A stretch of 7,885 nucleotides of DNA from Xanthobacteraceae bacterium (GTDB lineage: Bacteria > Pseudomonadota > Alphaproteobacteria > Rhizobiales > Xanthobacteraceae), in NCBI GenBank assembly GCA_025929595.1, contig JAICQA010000123.1, positions 1-7,885 of the forward strand, written 5' to 3'. The position numbers were made by a program, and so were the translations under genes. Numbering within the stretch: the first letter of the stretch is position 1; each line of letters opens with the position of its first letter. Shown here one piece after another: positions 1 to 6,338 of the stretch. The notes under the pieces are model-generated. The model was not told the DNA's origin. It ran no database searches and saw nothing but the letters and a program-made list of their open reading frames with translations.

Positions 1-143
1 CGGATGAAGGCGAGGCGGACAGGGTTGAACTTGTGCAGCGGCGCCATCGGGCCGCGCGCGTTCCACCAGTGGCTGGCGAGCGCGGCAAAGCGCGCCACCT
101 CGGCCTCGTCGATGGTGCTCTGACGTTCCGTGGCATTAGCCAT
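1..143 (-). CDS. ubiG: Ubiquinone biosynthesis O-methyltransferase UbiG, N-terminal fragment (runs off window)
   Basis: Reading leftward from the ATG at 143-141 gives 47 complete codons that stay open to the window edge. The peptide begins MANATERQSTIDEAEVARFA and continues with a segment containing SHWWN and PLHKFNPVRLAFIR. That block, in which a Trp-Trp pair is followed by PLH..NP.R, is the recognisable N-terminus of UbiG, the SAM-dependent enzyme that performs both O-methylations in ubiquinone synthesis (from family knowledge). The methyltransferase Rossmann motifs lie outside the window, so the call rests on the N-terminus alone. An AGGA about 9 bases before the ATG can serve as ribosome binding site. 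The gene is divergent from lysC, as I recall for many Rhizobiales. No in-frame alternative start was seen nearby. Confidence 0.88.
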   Translation of the reverse strand, partial: MANATERQSTIDEAEVARFAALASHWWNARGPMAPLHKFNPVRLAFI

Positions 144-169
144 TTCAGCCGTCCTGAGAGCCGCCGCCG

Positions 170-198
170 TTGCGGGCGGCGAAAGGCGATTGTATCAA
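170..198 (+). promoter_or_regulatory. Candidate sigma70-type promoter for lysC
   Basis: TTGCGG at 170-175 and TATCAA at 193-198 are separated by exactly 17 bases, a plausible housekeeping -35/-10 pair in the ubiG-lysC spacer. Transcription would start near 205, leaving a leader of roughly 55 bases before the lysC ATG at 262. On the opposite strand TACAAT (194-189) could be the -10 box for ubiG, but no good -35 accompanies it. The leader carries only a small 5-bp hairpin (200-204 with 212-216), too short for a lysine riboswitch. The match is moderate, and chance matches are common. Confidence 0.3.
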
Positions 199-261
199 TG
201 CCGGCCCTTAACCGGCGATCCTGTCGCCCAGTTCTCCCTAGCACGAGGAAAAGCCGCCGCC

Positions 262-1509
262 ATGGCCCGGCTTGTCATGAAGTTTGGCGGCACCTCGGTC
301 GCCGACATCGACCGCATCCGCAATGTCGCCCGCCATGTGGAGCGGGAGGTCAAGGCCGGGCATGAGGTCGCCGTCGTCGTTTCGGCCATGTCTGGCAAGA
401 CGAATGAGCTCGTGGGCTGGTGCCGGCAGGCCGCACCCCTGCACGACACGCGCGAGTATGACGCCGTGGTGGCCTCCGGCGAGCAGGTGACGGCGGGACT
501 GCTTGCGATCACGCTCGAAAGCATGGGCGTGTCGGCGCGCTCCTGGCAGGGCTGGCAGTTGCCGATTTGGACCGACGGCACACACGGCTCCGCACGCATT
601 GTCGGCATCAACGGCGAAGAATTGGTCAAGCGCTTCCGCGAGCATGGGCAGGTCGCAGTGATCGCGGGCTTCCAGGGCATCCACAAGGAAACCGGCCGCA
701 TCACCACGCTCGGCCGCGGGGGTTCGGACACGAGCGCGGTGGCGGTCGCGGCAGCCATCCAGGCCGACCGCTGCGACATCTACACGGACGTCGACGGTGT
801 CTACACGACCGACCCGAACGTCGCCGACAAGGCGCGGCGGCTCGACAAGGTCGCCTATGAAGAAATGCTCGAGATGGCGTCGCTCGGCGCCAAGGTTCTG
901 CAGGTACGCTCGGTGGAGCTTGCGATGCAGAAGCGTGTGCGCGTCTTCGTGCGCTCAAGCTTCGAGAAGCCCGAGGACATCAACCCGCACGGCACGCCGC
1001 CGGGCACGCTGATTTGCGACGAGGAGGAGATCGTGGAAAGCCAGGTTGTCACCGGAATCGCCTTCTCGAAGGACGAAGCACAGCTTTCGATCCGCCGCGT
1101 GGCCGACAAGCCGGGCGTCGCCGCCGCGCTCTTCGGGCCGCTCGCCGAGGCACACATCAACGTGGACATGATCGTCCAGAATATCTCGGCCGACGGCCGG
1201 ACCGACATCACCTTCACGGTGCCGGTCGCCGACTACGACCGCGCCCAGCAGGTGCTCGCGAAGGTCAAGGACGGGGTGGGCTTTGCCGCGGTCGAAGGGG
1301 CCAAGGACGTGGTCAAAGTTTCGATCATCGGAGTCGGGATGCGGAGTCATGCGGGCGTTGCAGCAACGGCCTTCAAGGCGCTGGCGGAGCGGGGAATCAA
1401 TATCCGCGCCATTTCCACTTCGGAAATCAAGATTTCGATCCTGATCGACGCCGCCTATACCGAGCTTGCGGTACGGACTTTGCATTCAGTATATGGACTC
1501 GACCGCTAG
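262..1509 (+). CDS. lysC: Aspartate kinase (aspartokinase), lysine/threonine-pathway type with two ACT domains
   Basis: This cytosolic enzyme phosphorylates L-aspartate with ATP, the first step towards lysine, diaminopimelate, threonine and methionine. The 415-residue product begins MARLVMKFGGTSV. KFGGTS at residues 7-12 is the family's nucleotide/aspartate-binding signature. Further kinase motifs are SAMSGKTNEL (41-50), ASGEQVTAG (71-79), TTLGRGGSDTSAV (148-160) and the stretch with YTDVDGVYTTDP (174-185). Two ACT regulatory domains follow at about 265-338 and 350-413; QNIS (306-309) and STSEIKIS (385-392) are the usual effector-site segments. The ATG at 262 is chosen because KFGGTS homologues start a few residues upstream of it; the open frame reaches back to 130 but would overlap ubiG and adds unrelated residues. 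GAGGAA (245-250) is a somewhat distant ribosome binding site. Length is normal for monofunctional alphaproteobacterial LysC. Feedback inhibition by lysine and/or threonine is likely but cannot be resolved from the sequence. A possible internal beta-subunit start is listed separately. Confidence 0.97.
   Translation: MARLVMKFGGTSVADIDRIRNVARHVEREVKAGHEVAVVVSAMSGKTNELVGWCRQAAPLHDTREYDAVVASGEQVTAGLLAITLESMGVSARSWQGWQLPIWTDGTHGSARIVGINGEELVKRFREHGQVAVIAGFQGIHKETGRITTLGRGGSDTSAVAVAAAIQADRCDIYTDVDGVYTTDPNVADKARRLDKVAYEEMLEMASLGAKVLQVRSVELAMQKRVRVFVRSSFEKPEDINPHGTPPGTLICDEEEIVESQVVTGIAFSKDEAQLSIRRVADKPGVAAALFGPLAEAHINVDMIVQNISADGRTDITFTVPVADYDRAQQVLAKVKDGVGFAAVEGAKDVVKVSIIGVGMRSHAGVAATAFKALAERGINIRAISTSEIKISILIDAAYTELAVRTLHSVYGLDR
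1022..1035 (+). promoter_or_regulatory. Possible internal ribosome binding site and GTG start for a separate LysC beta subunit
   Basis: AGGAGG at 1022-1027 is followed after 5 bases by an in-frame GTG at 1033-1035 (codon 258 of lysC). Initiation here would yield a 158-residue protein ending at 1509 that consists of both ACT domains, starting V/M-ESQVVTGIAF. In Bacillus subtilis and Corynebacterium glutamicum, lysC makes such a beta subunit from an in-frame internal start, and in C. glutamicum it begins just before a comparable VLTG segment (from memory). The caution is that AGGAGG arises here from a run of GAG (Glu) codons, which GC-rich genomes prefer, so the motif may be incidental. Alphaproteobacterial aspartokinases are usually annotated only as the full-length form. 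Confidence 0.35.
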
Positions 1510-1599
1510 GGTCCGGGTCAGCCGACTTGGTTTGGTTATAAACGTGTGTAACGGCTCGAAGGTACGGCAAACGAAAATCGGGCACCGCCTCTAGCGAGG

Positions 1600-1631
1600 G
1601 CGCGGGCTCGGTCTCCCGCGCGGGTTGTTTC
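1600..1631 (+). terminator. Candidate intrinsic terminator or attenuator between lysC and ptsP
   Basis: GCGCGGG (1600-1606) pairs perfectly with CCCGCGC (1615-1621) around an 8-base loop, giving a 7-bp pure G/C stem. After three G residues there is TTGTTT (1625-1630). The T run is short and interrupted, so termination may be partial. It lies 90 bases after the lysC stop and 46 before ptsP, so it could end lysC transcription or act as an attenuator if the genes are co-transcribed. I found no convincing promoter for ptsP in the same gap, although TATAAA (1537-1542) is present without a good -35. Confidence 0.42.
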
Positions 1632-1676
1632 TGCAAATCATAAGGGCGGCGCGGCGCCCCGACAGGAAGGAAGCCC

Positions 1677-3944
1677 ATGCGTGGCGCGCTGGGCGGTCCG
1701 CGCGTTCTGCTTCGACGGCTCCGCGAGGTCATGGCGGAGCGGGTCAGCGCGCAGGAGCGACTCGACAAGATCGTGGTGATGATCGCCGCCAACATGGTGG
1801 CGGAAGTCTGCTCGGTCTATGTGCTGCGCGTGGACGGCAGCCTTGAGCTCTATGCCACCGAAGGCTTGAGCCGCGAGGCCGTCCACCAGACCGTGCTCGG
1901 CGCGGGAGAGGGCCTTGTCGGCCTCGTGGCGACCGAGGCGCAGGCGCTGAACCTTCCCAACGCGCAGGAACACCCGGCATTCGCCTACAAGCCGGAGACG
2001 GGCGAAGAAATCTATCACTCCTTCCTTGGCGTGCCCGTGCTGCGTGCGGGCAACACGCTCGGCGTGCTTGTCGTGCAGAACCGCGCGCATCGCACCTACA
2101 GCGAAGAGGAAGTCGAGGCGCTGCAAACGACGGCGATGGTGCTCGCGGAGATGATTGCCTCGGGCGAGCTCTCATCGCTCGCCCGGCCGGGTGCGGAGCC
2201 GGCGGTGCGGCGCGCGGTACAAGCGAAGGGCTTGGCGCTGGCGGAAGGGATCGGACTCGGGCGCGTGGTGCTGCACGAGCCGCGCGTCGTCGTGAAGAAC
2301 TTCATAGCCGACGACATCCAGAAGGAATTGAAGCGGCTCGATCAGTCGGTCGATACGCTGCGCGCGTCGATCGACGTGATGCTCGAAGAAGAAGGCATGA
2401 CGCGCGCGGGCGAGCACCGTGATGTGCTCGAAGCCTACCGCATGTTCGCGCATGACCGCGGCTGGCTGCACAAGCTGCGCGAGGCCGTAATGACCGGCCT
2501 CACGGCGGAAGCGGCGGTCGAGCGCGTGCAATCCGACACGCGGGCACGCATGCAGCGGCAAACCGATCCTTATCTGCGTGAACGGCTGCACGATCTCGAC
2601 GATCTCGCGAACCGCCTGATGCGCGAGCTGATGGGCGCGGACCAGTTCCCGCGGCGTGAGGATCTGCCGGAGAATTCCATTCTCGTCGCGCGCAACATGA
2701 GTCCGGCGGCGCTGCTCGATTTCGACCGCTCGCGGCTGCGCGGACTGGTGCTGGAAGAAGGCACGGCGACGAGCCATGTGGCGATCGTCGCCCGCGCGCT
2801 TGGTGTCGCGACCGTCGGCCAAGTGGAGAATGCGGCGAGCATCGCCGATCAGGGCGACCCGATCATCGTCGATGGCGACGCGGGCGAAATCCACTTGCGC
2901 CCGCCGGCGGGCATCGAATCCGCCTACGCCGAAAAAGTCCGGTTGCGGGCGCGGCGGCAGGCGCAGTACGCGGCGTTGCGCGACAAACCGGCGGTAAGCC
3001 GCGACGGCGAGCAGGTGCAGCTCCTCATCAACGCGGGTCTTGTCGTCGATCTGCCGCATCTGAAGGAGACGGGAGCGGACGGTATCGGGCTTTTCCGCAC
3101 CGAACTGCAGTTCATGGTGGCGGCCACCCTGCCGCGCACCGGCGAGCAACTGCGGCTCTATCGCACCGTGCTCGACGCCGCCGACGGCAAGCCCGTCACG
3201 TTCCGAACGCTCGATATCGGCGGCGACAAGGTGCTGCCCTACATGCGCTCGCTGGAAGAAGAGAACCCGGCGCTCGGGTGGCGTGCAATCCGCGTCGGCC
3301 TCGACCGGCCCGCGCTCCTGCGCATCCAGTTGCGTGCGCTCCTGCACGCCGCGGCCGGGCGCGATTTGCGCCTGATGTTTCCGATGGTGGCGGCGGTTGA
3401 GGAATTCGAGAGCGCCCGTTCGCTCGTGGAACGAGAACTCACGCATCTGCGTCGGCACGGCCACGCGTTGCCGGAGCAGGTGCAAATCGGCGCCATGGTG
3501 GAAGTGCCGGCGCTCCTGTTCGCGCTCGACGAGATGCTGAAGCGCGCGGATTTCCTTTCGGTCGGCTCGAACGACCTGGTGCAGTTCCTGTTCGCGGCCG
3601 ATCGCGGCAATGCCCGTGTGGCGGGTCGTTTCGATGCGCTCTCACCGCCCGTTTTGCGGGCGCTCAAGGCAATCGCGGACGCTGGCCGCGCGCATGACAA
3701 GCCCATCACGCTCTGCGGCGAGTTGGCGTCGCGGCCGTTGGAGGCGATGGCGCTGCTCGCGCTCGGCTTCCGCGCACTCTCCGTTTCGGCGGCGGCGATC
3801 GGTCCGGTAAAGGCGATGATCCTCGGGCTCGATGTCGGCAAGGCAGAGAAGATGCTCGCCCCCGTTCTTCTGGAGCGGGACGGCGACCGCACGGTGCGCG
3901 AGCGGCTTGAGGCCTTCGCTGCCGAGCACGGTGTGCCGGTCTGA
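1677..3944 (+). CDS. ptsP: Phosphoenolpyruvate-protein phosphotransferase PtsP (EI-Ntr)
   Basis: PtsP takes phosphate from phosphoenolpyruvate and passes it to NPr, the start of the nitrogen-related PTS relay, which regulates rather than imports sugars. The 755 residues show the full expected order. A GAF domain lies at about 28-162. The PEP-utiliser N-terminal helical domain is at about 184-306. The mobile phosphohistidine domain is at about 335-410, with GTATSHVAIVARA placing the phosphorylated His at 367. The PEP-binding TIM barrel is at about 435-725, with GIGLFRTELQFM (469-480), the IGGDK and ENPALGWRAIR segments, GAMVEVPALL, GSNDLVQF and LCGELASRP. Cys680 in LCGEL matches the catalytic Cys of enzyme I. 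In Sinorhizobium meliloti the GAF domain senses glutamine, so it plausibly does here. AAGGA (1667-1671) lies 5 bases before the ATG, and the N-terminus resembles rhizobial homologues, which supports this start. prfA begins 3 bases after the stop. The partners NPr and EIIA-Ntr are not in the window. Confidence 0.97.
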   Translation: MRGALGGPRVLLRRLREVMAERVSAQERLDKIVVMIAANMVAEVCSVYVLRVDGSLELYATEGLSREAVHQTVLGAGEGLVGLVATEAQALNLPNAQEHPAFAYKPETGEEIYHSFLGVPVLRAGNTLGVLVVQNRAHRTYSEEEVEALQTTAMVLAEMIASGELSSLARPGAEPAVRRAVQAKGLALAEGIGLGRVVLHEPRVVVKNFIADDIQKELKRLDQSVDTLRASIDVMLEEEGMTRAGEHRDVLEAYRMFAHDRGWLHKLREAVMTGLTAEAAVERVQSDTRARMQRQTDPYLRERLHDLDDLANRLMRELMGADQFPRREDLPENSILVARNMSPAALLDFDRSRLRGLVLEEGTATSHVAIVARALGVATVGQVENAASIADQGDPIIVDGDAGEIHLRPPAGIESAYAEKVRLRARRQAQYAALRDKPAVSRDGEQVQLLINAGLVVDLPHLKETGADGIGLFRTELQFMVAATLPRTGEQLRLYRTVLDAADGKPVTFRTLDIGGDKVLPYMRSLEEENPALGWRAIRVGLDRPALLRIQLRALLHAAAGRDLRLMFPMVAAVEEFESARSLVERELTHLRRHGHALPEQVQIGAMVEVPALLFALDEMLKRADFLSVGSNDLVQFLFAADRGNARVAGRFDALSPPVLRALKAIADAGRAHDKPITLCGELASRPLEAMALLALGFRALSVSAAAIGPVKAMILGLDVGKAEKMLAPVLLERDGDRTVRERLEAFAAEHGVPV

Positions 3945-3947
3945 GCC

Positions 3948-5024
3948 ATGCTGCCTGCCAACCGCCTCGACGCTATCGTTGCCCGCTTCAAGAGGGCGGA
4001 GGCGGAGCTTTCGGCGAATCCCGAACGCGGGCGGTTCGTGCAGCTCTCGCGCGAATATGCCGAGCTGAAGCCGGTGGTCGAGGCCGTGAATGCCTATCGC
4101 AAGGCGGAGGCGGATCTCGAAGAGGTCAAGGCGCTGCTCGACGATCCTTCGACCGACTCCGACATGCGCGACGTCGCGTCGGACGAGAAACGCGCGCTCG
4201 CCGGCCGCATCGAAACCCTTGAGCAGGAATTGCGCGTGGCGCTGCTGCCGAAGGACGCCGCCGACGAACGCGACGTGATCCTTGAAGTGCGCGCGGGCAC
4301 CGGCGGCGACGAGGCGTCGCTGTTCGCGGGCGATCTCTTCCGCATGTACGAGCGCTACGCCGCGTTGCAGGGCTGGAAAGTCGAAGTCATTTCCGCGAGC
4401 GAAGGTACGGTCGGCGGCTACAAGGAAGTGGTGGCGGCCGTGCGCGGGCAGGGCGTTTACGCCAAGCTGAAATACGAGTCGGGCGTGCACCGCGTGCAGC
4501 GCGTGCCCGACACGGAAACCTCGGGGCGCATTCATACGTCGGCGGCGACCGTCGCTGTGCTGCCCGAGGCGGGCGAGGTGGATGTCGATATCGACGAGGC
4601 GGATCTGCGCATCGACGTCTTCCGTGCGTCGGGAGCGGGCGGGCAGCACGTCAACAAGACGGAATCCGCCGTGCGCATCACGCATCTGCCGAGCGGGATC
4701 GTTGTCGGCGTGCAGGACGAGCGCTCGCAGCACAAGAACAAGGCGCGGGCGATGGAGCTGCTGCGCACGAAACTTTACGACCAGGAACGCACGCGGCTCG
4801 ACAGCGAGCGCGCCGCTGAGCGCAAGGGCATGGTCGGCTCCGGCGACCGATCGCAGCGCATCCGAACCTATAACTATCCGCAGGGGCGCGTGAGCGACCA
4901 CCGGATCAATCTGACGCTGCACAAGCTGCCACAGGTGATGGAAGGTGTCGCACTCGGCGAGGTGATCGATGCGCTGGTCGCTCACCGGCAGGCGGAGTTG
5001 CTGGCCGCCGAAGAGAGCGTGTGA
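3948..5024 (+). CDS. prfA: Peptide chain release factor 1 (RF1)
   Basis: RF1 recognises UAG and UAA in the ribosomal A site and triggers hydrolysis of the finished peptide. The 358-residue product has the N-terminal coiled PCRF domain (about 1-115), then GTGGDEASLFAGDLF (117-131), HRVQRVP (181-187) and the codon-reading tripeptide P187-D188-T189. This is the PxT form that marks RF1; RF2 has SPF. The catalytic loop GAGGQHVNKT has its Gly-Gly-Gln at 231-233, and Q233 is the expected methylation site for PrmC, encoded next. QDERSQHKNKARAM and TYNYPQGRVSDHR complete the family pattern. The size matches the usual 355-360 residues. The ATG lies 3 bases after the ptsP stop with no strong ribosome binding site of its own, suggesting translational coupling. 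The start is supported by MLPANRLDAIVARF, typical of rhizobial RF1. Confidence 0.98.
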   Translation: MLPANRLDAIVARFKRAEAELSANPERGRFVQLSREYAELKPVVEAVNAYRKAEADLEEVKALLDDPSTDSDMRDVASDEKRALAGRIETLEQELRVALLPKDAADERDVILEVRAGTGGDEASLFAGDLFRMYERYAALQGWKVEVISASEGTVGGYKEVVAAVRGQGVYAKLKYESGVHRVQRVPDTETSGRIHTSAATVAVLPEAGEVDVDIDEADLRIDVFRASGAGGQHVNKTESAVRITHLPSGIVVGVQDERSQHKNKARAMELLRTKLYDQERTRLDSERAAERKGMVGSGDRSQRIRTYNYPQGRVSDHRINLTLHKLPQVMEGVALGEVIDALVAHRQAELLAAEESV

Positions 5025-5914
5025 GGGCGATGGCCGCAAGGCGCAGGGCCGACGAGCGCGTTTTCACGGCCGGTTCGCTTTATCGCGGCGCCGTTGCAAC
5101 TTTGCGCGAGGCGGGCGTTGAGAATGCCGCACTCGACGCGCGTGTGCTGCTGGCGCGTGCGCTCGGGGTCGAGGGCGGCGAGTTGATCGCGATCTCCGAG
5201 AAAGCCGTGCCGGACGATGCCCGGTTGCGGTTCAGGAAGGCGCTCAAACGGCGGGTGAATGGTGAGCCGGTGGCGCGTATCCTCGGCACGAAGGAATTCT
5301 GGAGCCGGGAATTCTTGCTGTCGCCCGCGACGCTGGTGCCGCGTCCGGAGACGGAAACGCTCGTCGAAGCCGCGCTGGAAGCGAAGCCAAACAAGGGTGC
5401 GCCGCTGCGCATCCTCGATCTCGGCACGGGTTCCGGCATCCTGCTCGCCGCACTCCTGCTCGAATATCCGAAGGCGTTCGGCGTCGGCGCTGAGCGCGAC
5501 GTGGAAGCGGCGAGAACCGCGCGCTCAAATCTCGCGGTGCTCGGCATTGCGCACCGCGCGCGCATCGTGTGCGGCGACTGGGCGAGCGCGATCGGAATGC
5601 AGTTCGACATCGTCGTTTCCAATCCGCCTTATATTCCGAGCGGCGACATCGCCGGCCTCGCGCGCGAGGTGCGGGAACACGATCCGCCCCGCGCGCTCGA
5701 CGGCGGCGCCGACGGACTGGAATCCTATCGTGCGATCGTCGCGGAACTTTCGCGGTTGCTGACGCCCGACGGCGTCGCGATTCTCGAGCTCGGCGCCGGT
5801 CAGGAGCCGGCCGTTGCAAATCTCGCCCGGCATGCCCAACTGAATGTTAACGGACCCGCCCGCTGCGACCTTTCGGGCCACCCCAGAGCACTGGTTCTGG
5901 CAAAGAGCAGCTAA
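5021..5914 (+). CDS. prmC: Peptide chain release factor N5-glutamine methyltransferase PrmC (HemK)
   Basis: PrmC transfers a methyl group from SAM to the side-chain amide of the GGQ glutamine of release factors, raising termination efficiency. From the GTG at 5021 the product has 297 residues. An N-terminal helical domain (about 20-95) binds the release factor. It is followed by LVPRPETETLVEAAL (105-119), the SAM-binding motif ILDLGTGSGI (131-140) and the catalytic NPPYIPSGDI (201-210); N201-P-P-Y204 binds the substrate glutamine. The C-terminal LELGAGQ (255-261) is also typical. The GTG shares 4 bases with the prfA stop (GTGA), a classic coupling overlap. The alternative start is ATG at 5030, giving 294 residues; neither has a well-spaced Shine-Dalgarno, so the start is uncertain by three codons. 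The adjacent substrate gene prfA makes the assignment firm. Confidence 0.96.
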   Translation: MRAMAARRRADERVFTAGSLYRGAVATLREAGVENAALDARVLLARALGVEGGELIAISEKAVPDDARLRFRKALKRRVNGEPVARILGTKEFWSREFLLSPATLVPRPETETLVEAALEAKPNKGAPLRILDLGTGSGILLAALLLEYPKAFGVGAERDVEAARTARSNLAVLGIAHRARIVCGDWASAIGMQFDIVVSNPPYIPSGDIAGLAREVREHDPPRALDGGADGLESYRAIVAELSRLLTPDGVAILELGAGQEPAVANLARHAQLNVNGPARCDLSGHPRALVLAKSS

Positions 5915-5942
5915 AAAACCGCTTGGAGAACGGCCCAAAGCG
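5913..5942 (-). terminator. Leftward intrinsic-terminator-like hairpin with T6 run
   Basis: Read on the minus strand, CGCTT and GG (with one bulged T) pair with CCAAGCG around an 8-base loop (plus-strand 5920-5926 with 5935-5942). One further G and then six T residues (5918-5913) follow. This is the arrangement of a Rho-independent terminator for transcripts coming from the right. On the plus strand no T run follows, so it would not end prmC transcription. No credible minus-strand gene lies just upstream of it; it could serve an antisense RNA across 5943-6335, or be a chance match at the end of prmC. Confidence 0.3.
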
Positions 5943-5950
5943 CACTAGTG
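5922..5950 (+). promoter_or_regulatory. Candidate promoter for the structured leader and DUF4167 gene
   Basis: CTTGGA (5922-5927) and CTAGTG (5945-5950) lie 17 bases apart just after the prmC stop. Alphaproteobacterial housekeeping promoters favour a CTTGAC-like -35, and this match differs at one position, while the -10 is weak. Transcription would start near 5957, giving a leader of about 380 bases ahead of the ATG at 6339. The element overlaps the leftward hairpin noted at 5913-5942. Confidence 0.28.
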
Positions 5951-5956
5951 TCCCTT

Positions 5957-6338
5957 CAAGATTCGATCCGGGGCGCGCGTTTCGGCCAAAGGGCGGTAAC
6001 GCGCAACGACCGCGAAGAGCGGTCTGGCTGGCAGGTTTGGCAGGGATCGCCGGCAGCAAAATCCAGGGTCTGACGCTTCACCGATTGTCGCGCGCAGTTC
6101 AGGCTGCGGCGCGAAGCCAAGGGGAAGGAAATCCGCGTAGAACGCGGTTGGTCTCCAGATTCGTGAACACACTTCGACAAGATTTATGCGCATAGCCCAA
6201 CCGCGACCTGGGCGTGGCGCAATCGACGCAGTCAAAGCGGCTGCGGGTAGCACCTTTGTGTTCCGTCTCCACGCGGAGACGGACGGTCGCGAGTAAGGGT
6301 AAGGCGGCTTAGCCGCGCAAAACGAGAGACTGGATGTG
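5957..6338 (+). ncRNA. Candidate structured 5' leader or small RNA upstream of the DUF4167 gene
   Basis: No convincing protein gene occupies the 424 bases between prmC and the DUF4167 gene, yet the stretch is full of stems. GCGCGTT 5975-5981 pairs with 5998-6004 (7 bp, with an inner GCC/GGC). GACCGC 6008-6013 pairs with 6019-6024 around a GAAGA loop. GCTGGC 6027-6032 pairs with 6049-6054 (one G-U). Bases 6088-6097 pair with 6104-6114 (10 bp with a single bulged G, loop TTCAGG). CCGCG 6133-6137 pairs with 6143-6147. GCCCA 6195-6199 pairs with 6209-6213. TCCGTCTCC 6262-6270 pairs with 6275-6283 (9 bp, 4-base loop). GCGGC 6304-6308 pairs with 6312-6316. The last is 22 bases before the ATG, so it could influence initiation. 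I looked for signatures of tmRNA, RNase P RNA, SRP RNA and 6S RNA and recognised none. Strand is assigned from the downstream gene; GC-rich DNA gives many chance hairpins, so this remains a candidate. Confidence 0.4.

Noticed and set aside
199..261. Lysine riboswitch ahead of lysC
   Set aside because: The leader after the likely promoter is only about 55 bases with one 5-bp hairpin; the lysine riboswitch needs roughly 170 bases and its five-helix core.
130..261. N-terminal extension of LysC by 44 codons to an upstream start
   Set aside because: The extension would overlap the ubiG 5' end and promoter spacer and has no similarity to aspartokinase N-termini, which begin just before KFGGTS.
2172..5039. 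Two long minus-strand open frames (about 437 and 465 codons) opposite ptsP and prfA
   Set aside because: They are antisense to strongly conserved genes. High G/C at third positions suppresses stops in such shadow frames; the products are rich in His and Arg and match nothing I know.
5951..5975. tRNA-like T-arm (ATTCGATCC with nearby GATCGAAT on the other strand)
   Set aside because: The segment lacks paired T-stem arms, an acceptor stem and an anticodon arm at the right distances on either strand.
5923..6195. Plus-strand open frame of 90 codons from a TTG after prmC
   Set aside because: It has an unusual start codon and no ribosome binding site, its product is Arg-rich without recognisable motifs, and it runs through several stable stem-loops; it is better seen as part of a non-coding leader.
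5957..6338. tmRNA, RNase P RNA, SRP RNA or 6S RNA in the prmC-DUF4167 gap
   Set aside because: I saw no tag-peptide reading frame, no RNase P core motifs such as GAAAGUCC or ACAGAA, no SRP GGAAG loop context, and no single long hairpin with the central bubble expected of 6S RNA.
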